A DNA stretch of 64,000 bases. Source: Margaritifera margaritifera. Lineage: Eukaryota > Mollusca > Bivalvia > Unionida > Margaritiferidae. The notes under the pieces were generated by a model that was not told the DNA's origin, searched no databases, and saw nothing but the letters and a program-made list of their open reading frames with translations. Below, in pieces: positions 26,239-40,527 of this stretch (within the stretch, counting starts at the first letter, position 1; each line of letters opens with the position of its first letter). The position numbers and the translations under genes were made by a program. The DNA lies in NCBI GenBank assembly GCA_029931535.1, contig JAQPZY010001232.1, positions 1,612,001 to 1,676,000 of the forward strand, in the 5' to 3' direction.

Positions 26239-27631
26239 GTCAGATTAAATCCCTGTCAGAAAATGTATTGCCTCTAGCGATATTCTCCATCTATCAGCTA
26301 CCGAAGTGTACCGTCTATCGGCCGCTAAACGTGACCCTAAGCACACTCATTTTTTTTATCACTATGTACTGTCAATACATGTAAAGCATTTGATACACTA
26401 GAAATTATGTAGCAAATATCACTGACGACAATACAGAGATTAGACGAAGAGTTCATTCGAAGAAATGTGGTTTCATTGCTCTATGAGACTATACTTAACA
26501 AAATAAATTCCAATTTATCAATATATTCGTTTGAAACCTACACTTGTACCTGTTCTGTCAATCGTAATACAGGGCTAGTTGCATGAATCCACCAGGTGGA
26601 AGCCATTTGGTTCAGAAATTGCTACTTTTGTTTTTATTTTATATACTGATTTGTCAATATGGGATATTTTATTAGGACCAGAATATAAATAATTGTTTTG
26701 TTCCGATGTTACAGCAATCTGCAGGTGCCCTAAAACAAATCAAAGTCGGAGTGCATCAATCAGGGTAATATTACAAGTTCTCTAATAACCTAGTAATTTC
26801 GAAAATCCACCCCGTCCCTCTGCTGTTCATCTCAAGGCAATATTTACCATTTTGAGCTTAGGTTAATATTTTACTCAAATTTTGGTTTACCATGTCTGTA
26901 TATATGCAAAGGATGGTACAACTGTTGATTATGATTTTGTCTTTTGCATGTTTAATAGAACCAGCAATTTATATTTCGAATAATTTTTATTTGTCTCGTG
27001 GCTACCGAATGATTTGGAAAGGCCCATCTTTTTTACATGTTAGCATACATAACCTTACTAATGTGACACTAATGAATGTTTTTAAAATTCTTTATTCTGA
27101 CAATTTTATTGATATTTTAATGAATCATCAATAATATCACAACATTATAATACAATCAATGTTATACATTTTTCTCACGTCTTACAAATTCTCTAAGAAT
27201 ATGTTGCCATAAAAGATGTTTCAGATCTAGATAAGGTTGTAACATTCTTTCTTCCTTCTTCCTTATTTTTGTGTGAGAAGGTTTACACAATTTGGACAGA
27301 AAAATCTTGGATTTTTGTTGTTTCCGCATGTTTATTGGTTGTCACGCGTGGGACTTGGCTACATCAGCTGTGCTCTAACATAAGTAATGCGTGTTTCTTT
27401 TGAATACAGTTGATGTATTTCGTGCTTGAAAAGACTCTTTTTATAGGTATTTAGTATTAAATGTATGTACTTAATAATTATTTATGTTATAATAACTATC
27501 AAACACGGTTTGCTGTGTGCAGAGCATTCGCTGGAATACTCGGTACAGATTTTGAACCCTTGGGCGCAAACACTTCCCTCGTGCTGAAGCAAACGCTTGC
27601 ATACAGCCAAGTGTGAGCGATCCCTTTAATA

Positions 27632-28332
27632 TGTTACGACTCTAGGTCCTAAAATGTGTAATAGAAAAAAAGTGAAACCAATAAAATCAAGTAAAATCAA
27701 CAATCAATGTATTTCCAGACAATTAAATAACAATTCAAAAGACACTTATAATTTTTTTAATTAAATTCCAAATAATCCTAAATGTTCTAATCACAAGTCC
27801 AAAAAATAGAATGTTCCGAATGAATTCCAATACCCTTGAATGTCCTGATGAACCACAGAGATGTAATCCAAAATCTATTTGAATTAGTTCACATAAATCC
27901 CCAAATCGTGTATAAATCCAAAAGTCAATGAATACTTTAGTAATTCCAACGAATATTTTAAATAAATAATTTCTCTAGAATTACATAATGTTGCAACAAC
28001 ACAACTGTAATTACTAAAATAGATTCCTTACAGACTGATCTTTAGAACCGGAATTCTAGAACAGGAATGAATTGTTTACCAAAATCGGTATATAAATACA
28101 CATGCCTAGATGATCTATGTCACATCAGAATATGAGTAATTCTAATAGAAAAATACTGGCATACTTGACATATGTCACATGAGTCTAACTGCGAAATGCC
28201 ATAAGAAAATAGTAGCCTACCTGACACATGTGACAATTTACAAGCATGGACAAAAGTTAAGTAAGTATTTTCAATAACCATACAACTTACTTAATTTTTG
28301 TTTATGATTGTATGCAAACTTCATGCATAACA
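27632..28332 (-). mobile_element. Solo LTR of the same family as the gypsy element, inverted
   Basis: The plus strand begins TGTTACGACTCTAGGTCC, the reverse complement of the end of the gypsy LTR, and shares further blocks such as TCTAATCACAAGTCC, AGAATGTTCCGAAT and CCAACGAATATTT. It ends GCATAACA, the reverse complement of the LTR start. It is flanked by the 4-bp duplication AATA (27628-27631 and 28333-28336). The pre-insertion site is preserved in unit 3 near 40255, with a single AATA. At 701 bp it is clearly diverged from the 754 bp LTRs, so it is an older insertion reduced by LTR-LTR recombination. No internal sequence remains. Confidence 0.88.
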
Positions 28333-28542
28333 AATATCATGTAGAAAGTGCCTCGCATATTTTCTACCCTTTGTTTGCCTCCGTTCCAATTTTTAAAACT
28401 GTATATATGATGTATGACGATTATCTTCCATTCCACTCTAATTCGTTTTATATATTTGAATCTGAATTGAACTGATTGATTGATATTTTTCACCAGTCAG
28501 AGGAGACCTCTGATTAGAAAGAATGCACGGATATCTCACAAC

Positions 28543-28590
28543 ATCGAGAGTTACGGTGTCGTGGGCCACGAAAACAGCCTTTTCTCTCGA
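28543..28590 (+). repeat. Conserved nested stem-loop, unit 2 copy
   Basis: An outer stem of the ATCGAGAG.../...CTCTCGA type encloses an inner stem TCGTGG/CCACGA. This copy has the weakest outer stem of the four (a TTACGG / CCTTTT mismatch region), but the inner stem is intact. See also 40478, 44843 and 50169. Confidence 0.6.
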
Positions 28591-29609
28591 CTACATTTTC
28601 ATCAAACATCTGTCTCAATGAAATTTGTTTAAATCTTATCAATAATTAACTTTCGAGACATTTTATTGTGCGCATGTATACAAAATAAAACAAATTACTG
28701 ACCACTGATCAATCCTCACTCTCTATGTATGTGCAAGCAGTTTTCCATCTACAGCGGAACTTTTTTCGCGGTGGATGGGATATCTACTATTCTGCTTTTT
28801 TCGGCGGTTGGAGGGGAATCTTTTATTTCCGCTTTTATAAAAATCTCGATTTGAAATAGTCCGCGTTTTTCAACTTCTGCTGAATATATGGAAATGTAAT
28901 GTCATTTATGTAAAATAAAGCTAAACAACCAACTATCAGAAACTTTAGAGGTCCATGGTTCGACAGCATACTCTCTTGTTGCATCCATTCACAATGTTGT
29001 AAGACCTTTAAACAGTATTTGTTTAATTTGGGTTTTCAAACAATTTGCAAAACAAATTTCATGCACTCTCAAGGCACTTATTTTTGCATGATATGACATT
29101 TGTGGTAAAGGAAATAAGAGAACCCAGATGAACCAATCACCAACGTTAGATGGGTGACAAGATACACTTGTAAGTTTCGGAACTGCGAATCAAATTCAGA
29201 TCAAGAAGGTTGTATCAAGTAAGCTCTTTCTACCTGCTGATACCTGGTCTAAACTCTAAAAGTTCTTACCAACAACATTGGCCAAAATATACAAAAACAT
29301 GCTGATATATCTTAAAATTCGCCTGATACTGATGTGGGAGAGACGCACTTGATGGGGAAGAAACAACACGAAGCTCAAGTAGCCCATCCTCTCTCCTCCA
29401 CCCCACGCCCCCTCTCCATTTTTTAAAAACGCAAGTCAACTAGACCTCCTTTTCGAAGTTTCGATCCCCCTCCCCAAAAAGAATTATCAGGTGAACTCAA
29501 TTTTGAGTCTGGAAGAACAGTATTTTAACACTACATTTGATCGGCACTATATAGGCAGGATCGTGATGTTGTTGTTCGTTATTCGAGTTCCCAGATGACC
29601 ATGACATCA

Positions 29610-30310
29610 CTAACTGGTTTGGTTTCTACGAATACGTGAGTGGCTGATCAGGCCAATTTGTGCTCTGAACTGTCTGTGGCACACTTCACAGGAGATGCCG
29701 ATTGGGTTTGCTTGATCAACAGAAGACGTGCTGCAGTTCTGATATTTACTCTGCTCGCGCTTCTGCACTGCCTCTGCAATTCTCCTCAGTTCAAAGTATG
29801 TAGCTCCAGTATAGATTAGACTGTGCCAGGTGGAGCAATCCTGTGCGACATCTTCCCAACGCTCAGGACCAATGTTGAAGTGTTTCAAGGATGACTGGAG
29901 GGAATCTTTGAAGCGTTTCTTCTGATCACGCTGAGATCGCTTTCCCTTTTTTTATCTTCTTTGGTAGTCGCTCTTCTGACATCACGGTGACGTGGCCTGC
30001 CCATCTCATCTGTTATTTCATCAGCAGAGTGTGGATGCTTAAAGTGCCTGCCTGTGTGAAAACTTTAGTGTCTGGACCCTGTCCTGCCATCTTATGCTCA
30101 TCAGTTTTCTCAGGCAGCCCATGTTAAAATGGTTCAGCTTGTTGGCATGGCATCTGTACACCGTCCAGGTTTAGCATGCACACAGCAAGGTCGGTAACAC
30201 AGTGGATTTGTAGACCTTCAGTTTTGTTTCTAGACTGACGCCTCTGCTCTATCACACATTTGCGCGTAGTCTGCTACAGGCCACACTTGCTTTAGCAATT
30301 CTGCCATTGA
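29610..30310 (-). pseudogene. LINE C-terminal region with zinc-finger-like motif
   Basis: The open part (29610-29888) encodes 92 residues. Near its C-terminus, CEVCHRQFRAQIGLISH forms most of a C2H2-type finger (C-x2-C-x12-H), but the final histidine region reads SRIRRNQ and looks eroded. Upstream on the minus strand (about 29890-30310), the expected linker between the RT thumb and this domain is present only in broken frames. Such C-terminal fingers are thought to help bind template RNA or target DNA. Confidence 0.75.
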
Positions 30311-30315
30311 TTTAA

Positions 30316-31620
30316 TCATCGATGTGGGCTGCACGTGAGTGTGCTGCTGAGATAGGTGAACTTGTCCACAGCCATGATGGTTTGGCCATTTACTGTGATG
30401 GAAGGCTCTACGTAAGGCTTTCCTGATGCAGGTTGGTGCATCTCCTCTGTCTTCGTGATACTGATTGTGAAACCGAAATTGTCACAAGCTGAAGAGAAAT
30501 GGTCCATACTCGCATGCATGTCAGACACAGATTTAACATTCAGGGAGCAGTCGTCAGCAAATATAAAATTAAGAACAGTCACTTCCTGTAACTTCGTCTT
30601 CGCCTGTAGTCTCCTCAGAGTGAAGAGCTTGCCGTCAGTCAGGTATCTGATGTTGATCCCAGTGGCATAGTCACGGAAGGCATGAGCAAGCATAACAGAG
30701 AACATCATAATAAAGAGGGCTGGGGCCAACACACAACCTTGCTTGACTCCATTGGTAACTGGGAATGGTTCAGATGACTCGCCGTCGTCCAAGACACGAG
30801 CCAGCATGCTATCATGGAATTGCCGAACCATCACGATGAATTTGTCTGGGCAACCAAATTGTGCCGTGATCTTCCAAATGCCCCCACGATTGACTGTGTC
30901 AAAGGCTTTTGCCAGGTCGTCGAATGTCATGTACAGGTTGGAGTTCTATTCCTGGCTTTTCTCCTGGAGTTGACGAGGTGCTAACACAACGACTACGGTC
31001 TCTCGTCCTTTCCTGAAAGCACTCTGACTCTCTGGCAGATGCCCTTGATTGAAGTGATGCACAAGGCGATTAAGCAGAATTCTGGCAAGGATTTTGCCAG
31101 CTATTGACAGCAATGAGATGCCCTGATGGTTGTCGCAGGATTTTATGTTGCCTTTTCGCTTGTGCAAATGGACGATGGGCGCATACTTGTTCTCCTGAAT
31201 TATAGTTCCTTGAGATCACATTGACTGGAAGAGTTCAGACAGTTTCTATGTCATGTGTCAGCCTCCAGCTTTGTAGACTTCTGCTGGTGTAGCATCTGCT
31301 ACAGGTGCTTTGTCATTTGACAAGAGGTCAAATTGCTTTCTCAGTTTCTGTCAGCGTTGGAGGATCAGCAAGTGATATGTTGATTTCCACTTGGGGCATT
31401 CGATCAATTGCCTCCTCGCTAATAGATGACGGTTGCTTGAGCATTCTGCCCATCTTTGATGTATCTTTTCTTTGTCAGTGAGTAGTGTGGTGCTGTCAGT
31501 GTGGTGCTGTCAGCACTCAGTATTGGAGATGTTCCTGATGACTGTGGCCCGAAGATTATCTTCAAAGCATCGTAGAAATTCTTCATGTAATTCCTGTCTG
31601 CGTATGACTGACTCTCATCT
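30316..31620 (-). pseudogene. LINE reverse transcriptase domain, frameshifted
   Basis: The reverse transcriptase core is split over two frames. The N-terminal part (30946-31167) has NHQGISLLSIAGKILARIL, the fingers motif that starts non-LTR RTs, followed by LPESQSAFRKGR. The next frame (30316-30930) has DLAKAFDTV (catalytic aspartate of motif A), NGVKQGCVLAPALF (motif B) and FIFADDCSLN, whose FADD box (codons at about 30547-30561) supplies the two motif C aspartates. Catalytic residues are therefore preserved, but the domain is broken by a frameshift between the two segments and by missing sequence upstream. In life such an enzyme primes cDNA synthesis at a nicked genomic target. Confidence 0.88.
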
Positions 31621-31625
31621 GACTC

Positions 31626-32790
31626 TCATCTGCCTTGTTGCTCAGCCATGAGTCTTGCAACTCTGAGTTTGGATTGGACAGTCCTCTTGATGTTGTTGAA
31701 GGTTACCTTCGTAGATGATGAAGTGCTGTCTTCTAAACAGGCCTTCTGTGACCGATGTTTCTCATTCAGAAGTCTCTGTATTTCACCATCGTTGTCATCA
31801 AACCAATCTTGATATTTACATGTCGTGTGACCGAGGGTTTGGGATGCAGCTGAGTAAACAGAGTCTCTGAACGATACCCAGTTTCCCTCGACATTCTCAG
31901 AGTTCATATCGATTGTTTCTAGTTAGCTGCACAGCTCTTCGATAAATTCCTGTTTCACATTCTCCTGTTTTAATTTGGAGACATCAAGATTTTTGGGCAC
32001 TGTTTTGCCTTGTGGTCGTCTTCTAGGCAGAATCTAGATATTGAGTCTGGAGATTATGAGCCTGTGGTCAGTCCAGCATTCTGCACTTCTCATGGTATTC
32101 GTTACTTGGACATCCTGCGTGTCTCTTCTTCTGACGATGACGTAGTCAATACGATGCCAGTGCTTGGAGCGTGGCTGCATCTAAGACGTCGTGTTGCGAG
32201 TTGGCAGTCGGAAGACTGTGTTGATGATTAGGAGGTCGTGTTCAGCTCATTTCCTCCGTAGGAGGAGTCCGTTGTTGTTCCATTTGCCACAGCCATTTTT
32301 GCCAATGGCACCGGGTCATGTCTAGTGATCTGTGCCAACTCAGACACTGAATACATCAAGGATGATGTGCTTATCTGCCTTTGGTACTTCTGCGATAAGA
32401 GTCTCCAGGTCTTCATAAAATTTGTTCTTGATCTCATCTGAGTTGGTCGTGATGTGTGCATAGGCGCTGAAGATAGTTGCATGTCTTTTTCCAGACAGTG
32501 GGAGTTTCATTTCATTCTGTAATTCACGCCTTTTGGGAATTTTGTAGGTTTCTGACTAGCTGTGATTTGATGGTAAACCCAACGCCAGCTTCACGTCACT
32601 CTTGTTTATTTCGGTCTCTCCAGAAGAAGGTGCAGACGGCTCCTACTTGCGTGAGTTGTTCTTCTTCAGCTAGGCGAGTTTCACTCAGGGTTGCTATCTG
32701 TATGTAGAATCTTGCCAGTTCTCTACCAGCTAAAACTATTTTTCTATCTGGTCTATCTGCTGATATACTGTCTATTAGTGTGCGCACCTT
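31626..32790 (-). pseudogene. LINE apurinic-endonuclease-like region, degraded
   Basis: On the minus strand the first open segment (32596-32787) begins MRTLIDSISADRP and contains IATLSETRLAEEEQL, where SETR carries the metal-binding glutamate typical of APE-type endonucleases. The segment that should hold the conserved GDFN-type motif (around 32340-32380) is scrambled by substitution and frameshift, and stops follow. A later open segment (31626-31907) corresponds to the linker between endonuclease and RT (SDRE-like arginine/lysine-rich sequence with TLGHTTCKYQDWFDDND). The endonuclease is not functional. Confidence 0.8.
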
Positions 32791-33135
32791 CCATGCAACG
32801 ATGGTGAGTTGCTTCGCCTTTATCTTTTTGTTAGATTTTCCACCGCTAAGGTGAGATTCCCTTCAGCCACGGTATGCTGACCAGGTCCAAGGTGAAGCAG
32901 GCAATGTTTAGGGCACCTTTTCTAGCCCCTTCTTTATGTTATGAAGGTGAGCAGTTTTATCCTAAAAAAAAAGGATGCTCAGTCACACAAGGTGGTCGCC
33001 GATTTTCACTGCTGCTTTGGCCCAATCAAAAGCTACCCTAAGCCCTGAGCCGCCTGTATCCAAGGCTGCAGCTACAGCTCCCAGTGTATCCAGACCTGCT
33101 GCTTTGCCGCTCGCCCATCGCCACAGGACTTGAAG

Positions 33136-33400
33136 GTATGCATGTTAATATAACAAATGGTTCAATATATCTGTAATACACGTGGTACTCTGGATTTAAA
33201 CTTTATTGTTTTGAACACAATGCAATGGTCCTCATTTGAAATGTTTGCAATAAAATTTCTGACTCCTTCAACAAAAATCGATTATGATTCTCTATCAGTT
33301 TTTCAAGACCAAAAATTCTAAATTTCATGTATTATTTATGATACTGTACTTTCTCACTTGCAATATTCTTTGAAGAGTGTACAAAAATATGACATTCATA
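33136..33400 (+). repeat. Unit 2, remnant of block B
   Basis: After the LINE, sequence including CAATGGTCCTCATTTG near 33223 and TTTATGATA-like sequence near 33336 matches unit 1 near 3830-3945. Only this short part of block B survives in unit 2 before the transposase fragment. Confidence 0.6.
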
Positions 33401-33423
33401 TATTCCATATTAATGATTTCTTG

Positions 33424-34190
33424 GGAGAATGCAGACGTTGACCAAGAGCTTGTGAGCGACGGACAAGCCTAGTCATTGACTTAACAAGACGTTACGACAA
33501 AAAAGAGGTGTTCAATATGGATGAGACGGGACGTTTCTTTCAAATGTTGCCTGACCGGTCCCTATCAACAAAGGATGACATAAAAGGGATATAAAGAACA
33601 AACTACAGAATCACAGATGTGCTTTGTATCAATACTGATGGGTCTGAGATGATGAAACTAGTTGTTATTGGAAAATCAGGCAATTCGAGGTGTTTTCGTA
33701 ACGTTAATCACAAACTCTACGCGGACTACTGTCATAACGAGAAAGCTTGGATGACGTCAGTATATTTCTCCCAGTGGATCAATTATATCAACTGAAGAAT
33801 GAAGAGACAAGACAGAAATATTTCTTTTTGACGCACAACGTCCCCACCCACATTATCCCTAAAATGTATTTTCTACCACCAACACCAACCAGACATTTGC
33901 AGAGTTCACCTACATGGACAAGAAAGAATCACCAGCACTGCTCCTAATTAACGTCATTTGCCTTATCAAAATGGCTTGGGGGCTGTGTTACACCTGACAC
34001 GACGATGATGGCTACACAAAGGGGTTATCTGTAAGACACCCCACTCAGGTGAGATGGGAGGACAAACAAGTCAGAACGCCGAACCCGCCAAGATCAATAC
34101 ATGGAAAGTGATGTTCAGATTAATGTGGATAAATATCTTTCAGTGGATATGACGGATTCTGACATCGTAATGACTGCAAGTGAATTATGT
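33424..34190 (+). pseudogene. Decayed pogo/Tigger-like (Tc1/mariner superfamily) transposase fragment
   Basis: The frame beginning at 33511 reads FNMDETGRFFQMLPDRSL, where MDETG holds the first catalytic aspartate of the DDE domain. It continues through one in-frame stop to RITDVLCINTDGSE, LVVIGKSGNSRCF and EKAWMTSVYFSQWI, all typical of pogo/Tigger/CENP-B-related transposases. After a frameshift, NVPTHIIPKMYFLPP corresponds to the second catalytic block, but the aspartate expected before the asparagine is a histidine. Weaker C-terminal similarity (LIKMAWG...VTP-type) extends to about 34190. The N-terminal DNA-binding region is missing. It is absent from unit 1 and lies only in unit 2. Confidence 0.85.
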
Positions 34191-34707
34191 TGTTAACAGT
34201 GATACATAAATGTAGGAAATGTGTCTACCACTCCATGTGGGAGCGGAAGCGAAAACAGCGCTACATACTGCCATGCGATTTCTGGAATCCTGTGATGTCG
34301 ACTTGTGCATGATATCAGAGAAAGACTGAACACGCTGACTTGCCACAAGAGTAAACAACGATCAAATATGTATTTTGTCGTTGGAAAGTAATGTTAGTGT
34401 TATTAGTAGTAGAGCGTACAGTGCATTAATTTTGGTTTCCATTGATACTTTTAAGGACTGTGGAATGCATGCGATGAAGGAACCTACTGAGTTCCGGTGC
34501 AAATATGTGAGCAGCTTAAATTAACTAAAATCCATTTGATTGATCAGTGCTTGATTTTTAATGGTGAACTGGTTGGATGTGTCTGTGTACGTCTGTCTTT
34601 CTCTTCATTCGTCTATCAATCAATATTTTCTTGCTGAACTTGAACCATCTACATTTGATGTTGTGCAGTATTAGTATTCCGCGTTGCACCTCGAATCTCC
34701 GTCAATA
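34190..34707. other. Unassigned interval
   Basis: About 500 bases between the transposase fragment and block C of unit 2. They may include the transposon's noncoding end, but no terminal inverted repeat was found by eye. Confidence 0.35.
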
Positions 34708-37009
<2,302 letters not shown>

Positions 37010-37010
<1 letters not shown>

Positions 37011-37560
37011 CAATTCTATTCAACCAATTGTGATGCATATAGCCTTGCACAGTTTTCTCTCAGCAGTAATTTCAAACTCACCTTGCCTGAGCTACCAACT
37101 TTTCTGCATGTTTTACGTTCGTGATTTGTGCATAAGAAGAATATATGAGTATATGTATCTTTTTTAGTATAGGTACTAACCTGTTAGCCTTATCAAGATG
37201 TTATCTTCTTGATGACAATTTGTCTCTTTCATCTGTGTAGGTATCTCATTATCACTTCTCTTCCTATTTCTTTCTATCATTCGTATTTGATAGATAGCCT
37301 GTTTCCTCTAGTTAAATGATTTGAAATTTTCTTGGTTTCCATTATGCCTGTCAAATTCAACATCTCATAATATGTTTTGATTAGATATTGTCTAGTTTTG
37401 AATTACAGTCGTATCTTTATCCGAATTGTCAAGTTGGTATACTTTATGAATGTTATATACAGTAAGTGGTGAGAATGCTCCAGTTGATTGTAATCTTAAT
37501 CATTCTTGTCGTGGAAGAATTTCATATGCGAACATGGTCATCATGCTAATTATCATAGTC
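37010..37560. other. Unassigned interval
   Basis: About 550 bases with no gene recognised. A 15-bp direct repeat (TCTATTCAACCAATT) lies near 37000-37030. Confidence 0.4.
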
Positions 37561-37860
37561 ATCATGGTCATCAATCAATCAATTAACCTCTATAGTCCTC
37601 CAAGGGACCGTCAAGGTCATTGGTGAGCCTTCCTCATTCTCTCTTGATGGATTCCCAAATCCTCCTCTTTATTGTGCCATACTTACTGTCGTCTAGCCAT
37701 CCTCTTGCTGGTTATTCCCGTTTGCGCTTTCCTTCTATTATTCCATGCATTGCTTTTTCACCATTATGTCTTTCATTCTGCACATATACCCAAATAGTCC
37801 CAACTTATAATCTTTGACTCATTCGCTGATCTTCATGGTCACCGTGTGATCATTTACAGT
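37560..37860 (-). pseudogene. Decayed C-terminal fragment of an endonuclease-RT LINE
   Basis: The minus-strand translation contains HGIIEGKRKRE, PARGWLDD and later DRE-like sequence in broken frames. This corresponds to the post-RT region of a common LINE type, where a GKRKRGRPARRWLDD-like motif is followed by a short tail. On the plus strand the end of the fragment reads as a GATTCCC...CCTCTT-rich segment. Only about 300 bases survive, with stops. The lineage appears different from both the 29568-33135 LINE and the 9140-10160 LINE. Confidence 0.65.
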
Positions 37861-37911
37861 AATTTTTATCTTATAATGATTGTAATGCTTCAACTATACC
37901 TTTCTTGTGTA

Positions 37912-37914
<3 letters not shown>

Positions 37915-37982
<68 letters not shown>
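37915..37982. repeat. (TA)n microsatellite
   Basis: Uninterrupted TA tract of about 34 units. Confidence 0.95.
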
Positions 37983-37986
<4 letters not shown>

Positions 37987-38799
37987 TTGTACCTTAATGT
38001 ACTAATGATCTTAGACGATGTATTCCAAGGTTCAGTGGTATTTCAGATGAATCGGGATTTTTTGACAGGGAAATGATGAATGCGTAATCAATAGATGAAT
38101 GCTGGCCGTGTGAAAGTCGTGTTTTACTCAGTCCAACGGTGATGGATTGATGGGTCGCCGCTTCAGTGCTATACCCTTAGCGTTTGCTAAAGTGAGAGTG
38201 AGGGTCTATTGGGAATCCTTTGAAAGACTAGACAACATGTTGTATTTGTGTCCATTCTTTGTTTGCACATCGTATTGAAATAGGACATTTACTTGTACCT
38301 GTTATGTGGAGAGGGTAATTTCAAAGCAAAGTTGAGGACATATCTTCATTCTTTTATTTGGACAGGATAACTTCACACCTGTAATGCAGACAGATAACTT
38401 CACACCTTGTAAATCTTCAGGACAGTTCATTATGGTGTTGAATAGGCAACGTGTATCCATTATGTTATGTGAACGGAATGAATGCAGCAATCGCATTTGT
38501 ATTATTTCTCAATACTTTATTTCGAATCTTATTTTGCCATTTGAGTAACAATATCTTGAATGCAATGCATACTAATCGTGCGTCAACCATTACGACAAAA
38601 TGTTTATTCTAACTTAAATTGTGTATTATGTCAAAAACTGATATGTTTGAAACTTCATGTTAGTGTAGAAGTGTCAGAAATTGCTCTTGATGGTATACAT
38701 AACTATTTTTTTTCCTTTTGACACCTTGTAAATAAATTTCCCATGTTTTGATAACTGGTCGTTTTTCCTTTTACAAATTTATTTCCTGCTAGATCTATC
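37983..38799. other. Unassigned interval before unit 3
   Basis: About 800 bases with no gene. A near-direct repeat around 38360-38410 shares GATAACTTCACACC. Confidence 0.4.
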
Positions 38800-39546
38800 C
38801 TTGTGACAATATCAAGGATATGTTTAAATAAGTAACAATAAAACTATACGATCATAATAAGCGTGGTATATCGTCCTTAAGTTTTCTGACAAGCACATAA
38901 ATTGGTATATCAATTGAATTTTACTGTGGCTCGTGATTGGATACCTTCTTGTGATGCTGGATAGCACCTCACTACCCAAAATAGTATTGAGTCACACCAC
39001 CCACACCGGAAAATGTTCAAACACATACAACTCTTCTACTTCTATTGAAAAACTAGTAATCATCAATATTTTATACCGTGGTTGTGGGATATTACTCTGT
39101 GGGTAAAACAGTGAAGACTGATGCTATTTAAATATTTACCAATTCCTCAAAATATTAGCTACAACGTTTGCTATTTGCTTTGGAAAACAAAAAATCATCC
39201 GTGGCTTTCTTTAAGAACATTTACGGTTTCAAGAACAAAGAAAGTAGTTCTAATAGCGATTGCATCCATGAGTGACGGTGACGTAAAAGAACCAGTTTTA
39301 AATGCGCTATTTTTATTTTATTAATTTAAACGTTTCATCCCTATACAACTCATTATAACTCTCCAATTCACGCGTACCTGTAATGCGTAGGCCGATAATG
39401 CAGCCTTATTAAGTGAATTAATCGGATTGATCGTGTCTTCAACAAAGGAGCGTTTTCAAGATTTGAACAGCTCAGTGGATGTCATTGAAAATGGACTTGT
39501 GTTTCGACTTGGACACACTAACCCCGATAATCAAAGTTTCAATTGC

Positions 39547-39661
<115 letters not shown>

Positions 39662-40477
39662 AGGCACGTTGTACAAGTGCTTCAGATGGAAACCATTTGA
39701 TTATGTATTTGGAACTTTTGTTCTTATTTTATAAATTAATTCAGCCATTTAAGATAAGATATGAATATTAGAAGTTAAATAATTGTTTTGCTCCTTTGTC
39801 GTAGACACATGCAGGTACCCTGCAAAAATAATCCAAGTCGAAGTGCATCAATCAGGGTAATATAATTCAGTTCTCTAGTTACCTCGTAACTACACAAATC
39901 CTTGTTGTCTCTGCATAAAGAAAATAATAACATTTTTACCTGATAAGGCAGGCATTTTTTTTTTGACTCGTTGGATTTGTTTAATAAACTGATTTCAAAC
40001 ATCAGAAGTGCATGTTTTTAGTTGGCTTTTATACTACATTTTATCTATTTCGTGTTTGAAAACCCTTTTCATTGATATTAAATGTCAATTGTATGTCACT
40101 AATAATTATACCTGTTACAATAACAATCAGACACGGTTTCTGTATTTAAAGCGTTTTCTGGAACACTCGGGAAAGATTTTCTAACTCTCGGGCACAAACT
40201 CTTCCCTTGTGCTCCGACAAACACTTGCATACAGCTATATGTGTATGATCCCTTTAATATCATGCAGTAAGTACTTCATATATGTGCTACCCTTCGTTTG
40301 CTTACTTTCCGTAAACTATGTATATATTAAGTATGACGACTGTCTTCTAGCCCTCTCTTCTTCCAGGCTTAATATAATTGAATTGATTAAATCATTCGTT
40401 GATTCGGTGACTGACTAATATTTTTGCACCAGCCAATGTCTCCTCTTGTTAGAAAGATAATATGCATTTTTCACGCC

Positions 40478-40527
40478 ATTGAGAGTTCAAGGCGCCGTGA
40501 GGCACGATAACAGCCTTGAAACTCGAT
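40478..40527 (+). repeat. Conserved nested stem-loop, unit 3 copy
   Basis: The outer stem pairs ATTGAGAGTTCAAGG with CCTTGAAACTCGAT. The inner part CCGTGAGGCACGA is still partly self-complementary (CGTG/CACG), with changes relative to the other copies. Confidence 0.65.

Larger units (their letters stand above)
25195..29567 (+). repeat. Unit 2, upstream segment and block A
   Basis: The start aligns with 38820 in unit 3 (AAGTAACAATARAACTAT), and block A proper starts at about 25672. The copy is interrupted by a LINE tail (25363-25502) and a solo LTR (27632-28332), both absent from the equivalent places in unit 3. It retains the conserved stem-loop near 28543. It stops at about 29567 where the large minus-strand LINE begins; the matching place in unit 1 is about 1998. 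Confidence 0.8.
29568..33135 (-). mobile_element. Nearly full-length but inactive APE-type non-LTR retrotransposon (LINE)
   Basis: Read on the minus strand, a 5' leader of about 300 bases is followed by an endonuclease region, a reverse transcriptase region and a C-terminal zinc-finger region. The element ends in a short AAC-rich tail (TTGTTGTT on the plus strand) near 29568. The length of about 3.6 kb and the single-ORF layout fit a compact endonuclease-RT LINE. I do not assign a clade. Local sequence slippage is visible at 31485-31515 and 31605-31632, where short stretches are directly duplicated. The left flank matches unit 1 near 1998, and homology to the unit resumes on the right only at the equivalent of about 3780, so insertion went with loss of about 1.8 kb or used a rearranged site. 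Confidence 0.85.

Noticed and set aside
30455..30973. Plus-strand open frames inside the LINE
   Set aside because: They are antisense shadows of the reverse transcriptase reading frame, which has clear conserved motifs on the minus strand.
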